A DNA stretch of 6,772 bases, taken from Nitrospirae bacterium RIFCSPLOW2_12_42_9. Lineage in GTDB: Bacteria > Nitrospirota > 9FT-COMBO-42-15 > HDB-SIOI813. Position numbers and translations under genes: made by a program. Positions 1 to 6,772 of the stretch are shown here, in pieces. Numbering within the stretch: the stretch's first letter is position 1; each line of letters starts with the position of its first letter. The stretch spans positions 1-6,772 of the forward strand of contig MHER01000051.1 of NCBI GenBank assembly GCA_001805205.1, in the 5' to 3' direction. The notes under the pieces are model-generated. The model saw nothing but the letters and a program-made list of their open reading frames with translations. It was not told where the DNA came from and did no database searches.

Positions 1-14
1 ATGGCCATAAAATA

Positions 15-64
15 CTCCTATGTTTTTTTTTCTAAATATGTTAAAGTATGAAAAAAAATTGGAG
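15..64 (+). promoter_or_regulatory. Possible leader hairpin covering the rpsA ribosome binding site
   Basis: The leader can fold into a two-part stem. CTCC at 15-18 pairs with GGAG at 61-64, which is the core of the rpsA Shine-Dalgarno sequence. T24-T31 plus C32 pair with G50 plus A51-A58, giving nine further pairs. An asymmetric internal loop (19-23 against 59-60) separates the two parts, and the apical loop is 33-49. Most pairs are A-U, so the structure would be weak. S1 binds A/U-rich RNA and represses its own synthesis in E. coli through a structured leader, so an autoregulatory role is possible but inferred. It requires transcription to start upstream of position 15, which the window does not show. 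Confidence 0.25.
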
Positions 65-68
65 GTGG
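61..68 (+). promoter_or_regulatory. Ribosome binding site of rpsA
   Basis: GGAGG at 61-65 is a strong Shine-Dalgarno sequence, 10 bases before the ATG at 76. It favours this start over the in-frame ATG at 91, which would lie 25 bases away. The E. coli rpsA site is known to be weak, so a strong one here is a difference, possibly offset by the predicted pairing with CTCC at 15-18. Confidence 0.7.
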
Positions 69-75
69 TATTTTT

Positions 76-1761
76 ATGACAGATACGTCTATGCATCAAG
101 ATGAGGTTACGCCTGATGAAATGCAGAAACTTTATGAGGAGTCATTTAAGAGGGTAGAAGAAGGGGGGATTGTAAGAGGTCAGGTGTTGGCAAAAGAGTC
201 CAATGGGGTTATCGTGGATATTGGATATAAGTCTGAAGGCACAATACCAATAAATGAGTTTACAGAAGAGGAGCTTAAATCTGTCAAGCCAGGGGATATC
301 ATTGAGGTATTTATTGAAGAGGTTGAGGACATGGAGGGGAATATCATACTCTCCAAAGAGAAGGCTGACAGAAGGAAAGTATGGGAGAAGATAGATTATG
401 TATATAAAGAGGGGAGGCCTATTACCGGCAAGATCGTCAGCAAGGTCAAAGGTGGATTAAATGTGGATATAGGGATTAAGGCCTTCTTGCCTGGATCGCA
501 GATTGATGTGAGGCCCATTAAGGATCTGGACAAGATGGTGGGTCAGACCTGCCAGGTCAAGATAATCAAGATGGACCAGAAGCGTAGCAATGTTGTTGTC
601 TCAAGGCGTGCATTGATTGAAGAGCAGATAAAAAAGATGCGTGAGCAGACCCTTGAGGCTATGGAGGAAGGGCAGTTATTAGAAGGATATGTAAAGAACA
701 TAACTGACTACGGGGTCTTTATAGATTTAGGTGGTATTGATGGATTGTTGCATATTACTGACATATCCTGGGGCCGCATAGGTCATCCATCAGAGGTCTT
801 CAGGGTCGGGGATAAGATATCAGTCAAGGTATTGAAATATGATCCTGATACAGGAAGGGTTTCCCTGGGACATAAACAAAAGACCCCTGATCCATGGATA
901 ACTGTTGAAGACAGATATCCTGTTAACGCCAGGGTTCAGGGAAAGGTAGTAAGTATTACTGACTATGGTGCCTTTGTCCTGTTGGAAGATGGAGTGGAGG
1001 GGCTAATCCACATATCGGATATGTCATGGACAGGTGAGGTTAAACACCCATCGAGGGTGGTCTCAGTCGGAGAGATTATAAAGGCAGAGGTCCTTAGTAT
1101 AGATAAACAGAACAGGAAGATATCACTCGGTTTAAAACAAATGGAACCCAACCCCTGGGAAGTTGCTGAGAATAAGTATACTCAGGGGACTGTAATAGAA
1201 GGAAGGGTCAGGAACATCACTGAATTTGGGGCCTTTGTCGGACTGGAGGAAGGGATTGATGGCCTTATACATATATCAGACATGTCATGGTTAAAGCATG
1301 TAAAGCATCCTTCTGAGGTGGTAAAGAAAGGTCAGAAGATCCAGGCAATAGTACTGAAGGTAGATAAAGAAAAGCAGCGTATCTCACTTGGTATAAAGCA
1401 GCTTACCCCTGATCCATGGACAAAGGATATACCGGAGAAATATCCTGTTGGAAATCATGTAAAGGGGAGGATTGTTAAGATTACGGACTTCGGGATATTT
1501 CTTGAGCTCGAAGAGGGTGTTGAGGGATTGATCCATGTCAGCGAGTCGGGTGTTGAGCCCCCTGTGCGGGCAGAGGATGTGATGAAGGCCGATGATGAGG
1601 TTTGGGCAAAGGTTATCAAAATAGACTCTGCAGAAAAGAAGATAGCCCTCTCAATAAAGGAGTACAATAAAGATCAGGAAAGGGCAGAGGTGGAAAAGTA
1701 TATGGAAAAACAGGGGAATGGAGGAATTACCCTTGGTGAGGCCGCAAGAAAGATAACATAA
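76..1761 (+). CDS. rpsA: 30S ribosomal protein S1
   Basis: This is ribosomal protein S1, which binds mRNA on the 30S subunit and helps load structured or weakly led messages. At 561 residues it matches the six-domain form (E. coli 557). S1 OB-fold domains lie at about 30-96, 115-178, 199-268, 284-355, 371-442 and 458-528. The first two are the divergent ribosome-docking type. The other four carry the RNA-binding signature, for example ITDYGVFIDL (209-218), ITDYGAFVLL (294-303), ITEFGAFVGL (381-390) and ITDFGIFLEL (469-478), each followed by a GLxHxxD- or GLIHVSE-type strand. PDPW/PNPW linkers (271-274, 358-361, 445-448) join the middle domains. A charged tail of about 30 residues ends the protein. 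It is the first gene of a probable rpsA-sppA-ihfB transcript. No key residue appears to be missing and the identity is secure. Confidence 0.98.
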   Translation: MTDTSMHQDEVTPDEMQKLYEESFKRVEEGGIVRGQVLAKESNGVIVDIGYKSEGTIPINEFTEEELKSVKPGDIIEVFIEEVEDMEGNIILSKEKADRRKVWEKIDYVYKEGRPITGKIVSKVKGGLNVDIGIKAFLPGSQIDVRPIKDLDKMVGQTCQVKIIKMDQKRSNVVVSRRALIEEQIKKMREQTLEAMEEGQLLEGYVKNITDYGVFIDLGGIDGLLHITDISWGRIGHPSEVFRVGDKISVKVLKYDPDTGRVSLGHKQKTPDPWITVEDRYPVNARVQGKVVSITDYGAFVLLEDGVEGLIHISDMSWTGEVKHPSRVVSVGEIIKAEVLSIDKQNRKISLGLKQMEPNPWEVAENKYTQGTVIEGRVRNITEFGAFVGLEEGIDGLIHISDMSWLKHVKHPSEVVKKGQKIQAIVLKVDKEKQRISLGIKQLTPDPWTKDIPEKYPVGNHVKGRIVKITDFGIFLELEEGVEGLIHVSESGVEPPVRAEDVMKADDEVWAKVIKIDSAEKKIALSIKEYNKDQERAEVEKYMEKQGNGGITLGEAARKIT

Positions 1762-1769
1762 AAACAACT

Positions 1770-2669
1770 ATGATTAAGAGAAATCCCATATTGTTTGCAT
1801 TTCTCTCTTTGTTTGGCCTTGCGTTCATTATATTTATAATTGCATATGCTGTGACAGTCGGTGTAGGAAGATTTTCTCTTTTATCAGGGGAAAAGATAGC
1901 AATAGTGAAGATTGAAGGGGTCATCCTTAACTCTGCTGAGATTATAGAAGAGATTAAAGAATATAATTCAAATGATTCTGTAAAGGTTATATTATTGAGG
2001 ATAGACAGTCCCGGAGGCGCTGTGGCACCTTCTCAGGAGATATATGAAGAGGTAAAAAGGATCAGGGATGAAGGTAAGAAGAAAGTGGTTACCTCAATGG
2101 GGAGTGTGGCAGCATCAGGGGGATATTATATAGCGAGTGTCTCTGACAAGATTGTTGCAAATCCAGGGTCAATCACCGGCAGCATAGGTGTAATACTCGA
2201 GCTTGCTAATATCAGCGGTCTGATGAAAAAGGTCGGGGTGGAGAGTGTTGTAATCAAGAGTGGTAAGTATAAGGATATTGGATCCATCTTCCGTGCCATG
2301 TCTCAGGAAGAGAGGGATTTTCTGCAGGGGGTTATTGATGATACGCATGATCAGTTTATAGAAGCGGTGGCAGCAGGCCGTGGTATTGATAAGGCTAAGA
2401 TTGTTCCGCTTGCAGACGGGAGGGTCTTTACCGGCAGACAGGCAAAACAGATTGGGCTTGTGGATGAGATAGGGAATATGCAGACTGCGATAAAGATTGC
2501 AGCAGATATGGCTGGTATTAAGGGGGAACCATCAATAATTGAGAAAAAGAAGAGGTTTTCTTTTATTGATCTGATAAGAAGCGATACCCTGTTAAAGTGG
2601 CTTAGTCATGGGAAAAAGATTGCAGGGGGTGAGAACACATTCAGCATGAAATATCTTCTGGCTTATTGA
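1770..2669 (+). CDS. sppA: Signal peptide peptidase SppA (peptidase S49 family)
   Basis: This is a membrane-anchored serine protease that degrades signal peptides left in the inner membrane after protein export. It is the short, single-domain SppA form (299 residues), as in Bacillus, not the doubled E. coli form. A basic MIKR start precedes one hydrophobic segment (about 7-31), the likely anchor, with the catalytic domain outside the cytoplasm. The S49 core includes RIDSPGG (77-83), the nucleophile Ser116 in MGSVAASGGYYIA, and the probable general base Lys168 in KYKDIGS. The Ser-to-Lys spacing of 52 equals that of B. subtilis SppA (Ser147/Lys199, from memory). GRVFTGRQAKQIGLVDEIG (217-235) is the typical C-terminal S49 motif. 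The gene begins 8 bases after the rpsA stop with no clear Shine-Dalgarno sequence, so translation is probably coupled to rpsA. The link to S1 and IHF appears positional, not functional. Confidence 0.95.
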   Translation: MIKRNPILFAFLSLFGLAFIIFIIAYAVTVGVGRFSLLSGEKIAIVKIEGVILNSAEIIEEIKEYNSNDSVKVILLRIDSPGGAVAPSQEIYEEVKRIRDEGKKKVVTSMGSVAASGGYYIASVSDKIVANPGSITGSIGVILELANISGLMKKVGVESVVIKSGKYKDIGSIFRAMSQEERDFLQGVIDDTHDQFIEAVAAGRGIDKAKIVPLADGRVFTGRQAKQIGLVDEIGNMQTAIKIAADMAGIKGEPSIIEKKKRFSFIDLIRSDTLLKWLSHGKKIAGGENTFSMKYLLAY

Positions 2670-2691
2670 TACGAACGCATCATTTGATTAC

Positions 2692-2697
2692 GGAGGT
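2692..2697 (+). promoter_or_regulatory. Ribosome binding site of the IHF-like gene
   Basis: GGAGGT lies 6 bases before the ATG at 2704 and supports that start. An out-of-frame ATG at 2699 would give only ATG GGA TGA and is just 2 bases from GGAGG, so it is unlikely to be used. The 34-base gap after sppA holds nothing else recognisable. Confidence 0.75.
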
Positions 2698-2703
2698 AAT
2701 GGG

Positions 2704-2994
2704 ATGACAAAAACGGATCTTATTGAAAAGGTATCTTTAAAGACCACAGATCTTACAAAAAAGCAGACAGAGATTGTGGTAAATATGCTTTTTGACAGTA
2801 TTAAGGAGGCCCTGGCAACAGGTGACAAGATCGAGATAAGGGGGTTTGGCAGCTTTAGAATAAGGAACAGACGTAACCGTGAAGGGAGGAATCCAAAGAC
2901 AGGAGAGTCTGTTTCTGTTCCCGGGAAGAGGGTCCCGTTTTTTAAGGCGGGAAAGGAGCTGAAAGAACTTGTAGACGGTAAAATGGAGGTTTAA
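2704..2994 (+). CDS. ihfB: Integration host factor beta-like DNA-bending protein (HU/IHF family)
   Basis: This is a small nucleoid protein that dimerises and sharply bends DNA. It has 96 residues (E. coli IHF-beta 94) and matches the family throughout. The N-terminal helices begin MTKTDLIEKV, followed by the dimer-forming strand IEIRGFGSF (43-51). The arm carries GRNPKTG (61-67), where Pro64 is the residue that intercalates into DNA, and VPFFKAGKEL (77-86) ends the fold. Glu44 and Arg46 sit at the same positions as in E. coli IHF-beta, where they contribute to sequence-specific recognition; typical HU has LIGFG here. That and the proximity to rpsA, as in E. coli, favour IHF-beta over HU. Whether it forms a homodimer or pairs with a separate alpha subunit cannot be told from this window. 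Its TAA stop overlaps the hisS stop on the other strand. Confidence 0.9.
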   Translation: MTKTDLIEKVSLKTTDLTKKQTEIVVNMLFDSIKEALATGDKIEIRGFGSFRIRNRRNREGRNPKTGESVSVPGKRVPFFKAGKELKELVDGKMEV

Positions 2995-4259
2995 CAGGAT
3001 TTAAAACTTTTAATATTCTTTAATCTTTCTATAACCTCAGACAAAGGGATTTCTGTCTGGGTCTTTGTTGTCATATCCCTGAGTGTCACAATTCCCTTAT
3101 TAATTTCATCTTCTCCGATTATAAGGACTGAGGAGACTTCTAATTTGTCCGCCCTCCTCATCTGGCTTTTTAGGCTTCCTCCACTGTAATCCATGATAGA
3201 GGGGATACCTTCTCTGAGTAACTGGTTTAAGAGGGAGAATGCTTTCTCCTGTCCTTTTTCCCCCAAAGCAACAATAAATATTTTTGGGGGCTTCTTTTGA
3301 ACAGAGATGCTATCAAATAATGAATAAAGCCGTTCCATTCCAATAGAGAATCCCAGGGCAGGAGTTGGGGGGCCTCCGATCTCTTCCACGAGCGTATCAT
3401 ATCTCCCGCCGGCTGCTACTGCATTCTGTGCCCCAAGAGAACCGCTTACAAATTCAAAGGTAGTACGTGTGTAGTAGTCAAGCCCGCGGACGAGCCTTGG
3501 TTTGATTATATACTGAATCCCGGTTGATTTTAAGGAATCCTGGACTTTATTAAAATGCGTAAGGCAATCATCACAAAGATAATCGAGGGTCTTTGGTGCC
3601 TCATCAGCGAGTGCATGACAATGGGTAGATTTGCAGTCGAGGATCCTCATAGGATTAAATTCAAATCTCCTCCTGCAGTTCTCACATAGTTCAGCAAGCC
3701 TTCCAATAAAAAAACTCTTCAGGGCCTCTTTAAAACCTGGCCTGCACAGGGGGCAGCCTATGCTGTTTATCTGCAGTTCATACCCTGTTATATTGAGAGT
3801 ATGAAAAAACTGGTCTATCATAAAGAGCATCTCTGCATCTATCATGGGATGGTCAAAACCAAAGACCTCTGCGCCGATCTGGTAGAATTGTCTGTAGCGG
3901 CCTGCCTGTGGTCTTTCCCTCCTGAACATCGGTCCAATGTAGTACAGTTTGGAAAAGGTTGATGTCCTTGAAAAGTTATTCTCTATATAAGAACGGACTA
4001 CTGATGCAGTCCCTTCAGGTCTGAGCGCTATCTTCTTTCCGTCCCTGTCTTCAAAGACATACATCTCTTTTTCAACAATGTCAGTAGTTTCACCAATGCT
4101 CCTCAGGAATAGTTCAGCGACTTCTATAATGGGGATGATAATCTCCTGATAACCAAAGGTATGAAAGGTTTCGCGGGCCTTTTGGTTGATATGCTGCCAG
4201 ACAACTGATTCTTCAGGTAAGACGTCTCTGATCCCTTTGATGGCCTGGATCTGTCTCAT
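2991..4259 (-). CDS. hisS: Histidyl-tRNA synthetase
   Basis: This class II aminoacyl-tRNA synthetase charges tRNA-His with histidine in the cytoplasm. Its 422 residues are the usual bacterial size (E. coli 424). Motif 1 lies near 37-46 (YQEIIIPIIE). Motif 2 is FRRERPQAGRYRQFYQIGAE (112-131) with Arg113. The histidine-specific motif LVRGLDYYT (256-264) carries the catalytic Arg258. Motif 3 is PALGFSIGMERL (300-311) with Arg310. The anticodon-binding domain runs from about 325 to the end. The insertion domain (about 169-232) has three CxxC pairs plus single cysteines at 209 and 214, suggesting bound zinc; related bacterial HisRS share parts of this pattern. The ATG follows the upstream gene's TGA directly (TGAATG), so translation is probably coupled. 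A purine-rich stretch (AAAGGGA) ending about 8 bases upstream may serve as a weak ribosome binding site. Confidence 0.97.
   Translation of the reverse strand: MRQIQAIKGIRDVLPEESVVWQHINQKARETFHTFGYQEIIIPIIEVAELFLRSIGETTDIVEKEMYVFEDRDGKKIALRPEGTASVVRSYIENNFSRTSTFSKLYYIGPMFRRERPQAGRYRQFYQIGAEVFGFDHPMIDAEMLFMIDQFFHTLNITGYELQINSIGCPLCRPGFKEALKSFFIGRLAELCENCRRRFEFNPMRILDCKSTHCHALADEAPKTLDYLCDDCLTHFNKVQDSLKSTGIQYIIKPRLVRGLDYYTRTTFEFVSGSLGAQNAVAAGGRYDTLVEEIGGPPTPALGFSIGMERLYSLFDSISVQKKPPKIFIVALGEKGQEKAFSLLNQLLREGIPSIMDYSGGSLKSQMRRADKLEVSSVLIIGEDEINKGIVTLRDMTTKTQTEIPLSEVIERLKNIKSFKSC
3036..3071 (+). terminator. Weak candidate terminator for the rpsA-sppA-ihfB transcript, inside hisS
   Basis: CTCAGACA (3036-3043) and TGTCTGGG (3054-3061) form an 8-pair stem with one G-U pair and a 10-base loop, about 40 bases past the IHF gene stop. 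The following sequence TCTTTGTTGT is T-rich but broken by C and G, so intrinsic termination would be inefficient. It lies in the 3' coding part of hisS, which is where a terminator would have to be because the two genes overlap. Confidence 0.25.
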
Positions 4260-5003
4260 TCATGGTGTCCCTTTCGCGGTGAGCATATAAAGCCTTCCAC
4301 CCATAAATTCGCCAGTTACATTATCGCCAATCTTAACATCTGCCGGTGACCCAAAATTCCCATTTCTTGTAATCATAATACCTTCATGTATGATTACATT
4401 AATACTTTTGAGAAAGTTTTCCTTAATAGTAATAATAGAAAAGTCGTCGTTGATTGCAGAAATCTCACCTTCAATCTTACCGGAGCCTGTTTCATTACCG
4501 TGATAGAGATTAGAGAGGTCAAATTTCCTGACAGGTTTATTGTCATCAGGGGAAGCCCCTGATGTGACAAATATTATCTCTCCCCCCAATTTAGGACATA
4601 CCTCCATACCGGAGGTGTAGGTATAAGTCCATACCATGTATTGAGTCCCTGGTTCAAGCTGGGCTTCAGGGGTAATAGTCTGTTTGTTCCCGTTCCATTC
4701 AACCTTTCCACCAACACCCCATTCTGTTGTAAGTAGTGCACCGAGACCGTATCTCCCACCAGCGATATTAATTGACTCAAGTATAGTCTTATAGTCATAT
4801 TCACCTGAGGAGAGTGCATGCGTGGTCTTATCCCACGTTATAATTATTGGCGCTGAAGGGTCTGCGTCCTTTGATTTGTTTGAGGGTTGGGAAGATATAA
4901 TCTTCAGAGCGGGCGGACATTCTGCATAAACAGGGTTATAAGAAATCAGTATTGAAAGAAAAAAAGAAGTAACAAAGAAAATAAGGGGATTTTTAAATTT
5001 CAT
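4260..5003 (-). CDS. Secreted protein of unknown function: Ig-like domain plus DUF5666-like C-terminal domain
   Basis: I do not recognise this as a named gene. The 247-residue product has a clear Sec signal peptide: MKFK, a hydrophobic core to about 22, then PVYA with likely cleavage after Ala27. There is no lipobox, so it is not a typical lipoprotein. Residues about 33-147 resemble a bacterial Ig-like (SbsA_Ig_5-type) domain: a DPSAPIIITWDK strand, a TITPEAQLEPGTQYMVWTYT segment and a closing IIFVTSG strand. Residues about 174-244 resemble a DUF5666-like beta domain (GKIEGEISAINDDFSIITI, then ADVKIGDNVTGEFMGGRL). The only two cysteines of the mature protein, Cys29 and Cys136, could form a disulfide. 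AGGA at 5011-5014 lies 7 bases before the ATG. It is 17 bases after atpC and directly abuts hisS. Its role is unknown; Ig-like domains often serve in adhesion or as structural modules. Domain calls rest on pattern resemblance only. Confidence 0.8.
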   Translation of the reverse strand: MKFKNPLIFFVTSFFLSILISYNPVYAECPPALKIISSQPSNKSKDADPSAPIIITWDKTTHALSSGEYDYKTILESINIAGGRYGLGALLTTEWGVGGKVEWNGNKQTITPEAQLEPGTQYMVWTYTYTSGMEVCPKLGGEIIFVTSGASPDDNKPVRKFDLSNLYHGNETGSGKIEGEISAINDDFSIITIKENFLKSINVIIHEGIMITRNGNFGSPADVKIGDNVTGEFMGGRLYMLTAKGTP

Positions 5004-5020
5004 TCGAAAATCCTAATGTT

Positions 5021-5278
5021 TTATAAAATTGAATCTGCCAGTATTGTAACAGTGTTATTTAATACCTCCATGAAGCCGCCATTTATTATCATCCTGCTTT
5101 TAGCACCGTTTTGATCTGTTATATCAAGATTGCCTGTCCTGAGACTTGTTATAAGAGGTGCATGGTCTGCGAGAACGCCGAGATAACCAATATCTCCAGG
5201 CGCAATAATATAGGTTACCTCTGAATCATATACAGTCTTTTCCATAGTGATAATGACCAATTTAAAATTTTTTGCCAT
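5021..5278 (-). CDS. atpC: ATP synthase F1 epsilon subunit, short form lacking the C-terminal helical domain
   Basis: Epsilon is part of the F1 central stalk and links gamma to the c-ring. This 85-residue protein matches only the N-terminal beta-sandwich: TMEKTVYDSEVTYIIAPGDI (11-30), GYLGVLADHAPLITSL (31-46), GGFMEVLNNTVTILADS (67-83). The family is usually about 130-140 residues with a C-terminal two-helix domain that senses ATP and inhibits hydrolysis in many bacteria. Here a TAA follows ADSIL, exactly at the domain border. Only 17 bases separate this stop from the next gene, so no remnant of the helical domain remains and a simple frameshift is unlikely. Short epsilons are known in some lineages, such as Chlorobium. 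The 16-base gap after atpD has no strong Shine-Dalgarno sequence, suggesting coupling. The subunit should still couple rotation, but epsilon-type inhibition should be absent. Confidence 0.93.
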   Translation of the reverse strand: MAKNFKLVIITMEKTVYDSEVTYIIAPGDIGYLGVLADHAPLITSLRTGNLDITDQNGAKSRMIINGGFMEVLNNTVTILADSIL

Positions 5279-5294
5279 AAAAGTCTACTGGAAT

Positions 5295-6772
<1,478 letters not shown>

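Noticed and set aside
1..51. Plus-strand reading frame MAIKYSYVFFSKYVKV ending at TGA 49-51, as the end of an upstream gene
   Set aside because: It is only 16 codons, AT-rich and low in complexity, matches no C-terminus I know (including IspH, a common upstream neighbour), and cannot be told from chance.
23..58. T run and A run as a bidirectional terminator
   Set aside because: The stem is almost only A-T pairs with no GC-rich core, and no GC hairpin precedes either run, so efficient termination is unlikely.
2699..2707. Mini reading frame ATG GGA TGA overlapping the IHF gene start
   Set aside because: The ATG is only 2 bases from GGAGG, too close for normal initiation, so the overlap is likely accidental.
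2840..2990. Intrinsic terminator for hisS on the minus strand within the IHF gene
   Set aside because: Short GC stems such as CCCG/CGGG are present, but none is followed by a T run on the minus strand.
4574..4819. 81-codon open frame inside the secreted-protein gene
   Set aside because: It lies in another frame of a gene with a clear signal peptide and domain pattern, and its own translation shows no known motif.

Overview
The window is a gene-dense stretch of bacterial chromosome made of housekeeping genes. Two gene groups point at each other and meet tail to tail near position 2992. No mobile element, CRISPR array, tRNA, rRNA or phage gene is visible, and no non-coding gap exceeds about 75 bases. 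Codon use is rich in ATA, AGG, AGA and GGG with moderate GC. Together with the order rpsA-sppA-IHF gene, this suggests a Gram-negative lineage such as Nitrospirota or a former deltaproteobacterial group. That placement is an inference, and nothing in the window fixes the phylum.

Plus strand, left part (1-2994): a short AT-rich leader is followed by rpsA (ribosomal protein S1, six S1 domains), sppA (membrane-anchored signal peptide peptidase) and an IHF-beta-like DNA-bending protein gene. The gaps are 8 and 34 bases, so the three probably share a transcript. E. coli also has rpsA beside ihfB; here sppA lies between them.

Minus strand, right part (2991-6772), in transcription order: the last 18 codons of atpG (cut by the window edge), atpD (F1 beta), a short atpC (F1 epsilon), a secreted protein of unknown function with an Ig-like domain and a DUF5666-like tail, and hisS (histidyl-tRNA synthetase). 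Gaps are 0-17 bases, so this looks like the 3' end of an F-type ATP synthase operon that reads into hisS.

The points most worth a second look are these. Epsilon stops cleanly after its beta-sandwich and lacks the C-terminal helical domain that inhibits the enzyme in many bacteria. An exported Ig-like protein sits between the ATP synthase genes and hisS. The convergent operons share a 4-base TTAA holding both stop codons. The rpsA leader can fold so that its ribosome binding site is paired. I see no convincing new multi-gene system; this is mostly conserved core genome with a few unusual details.
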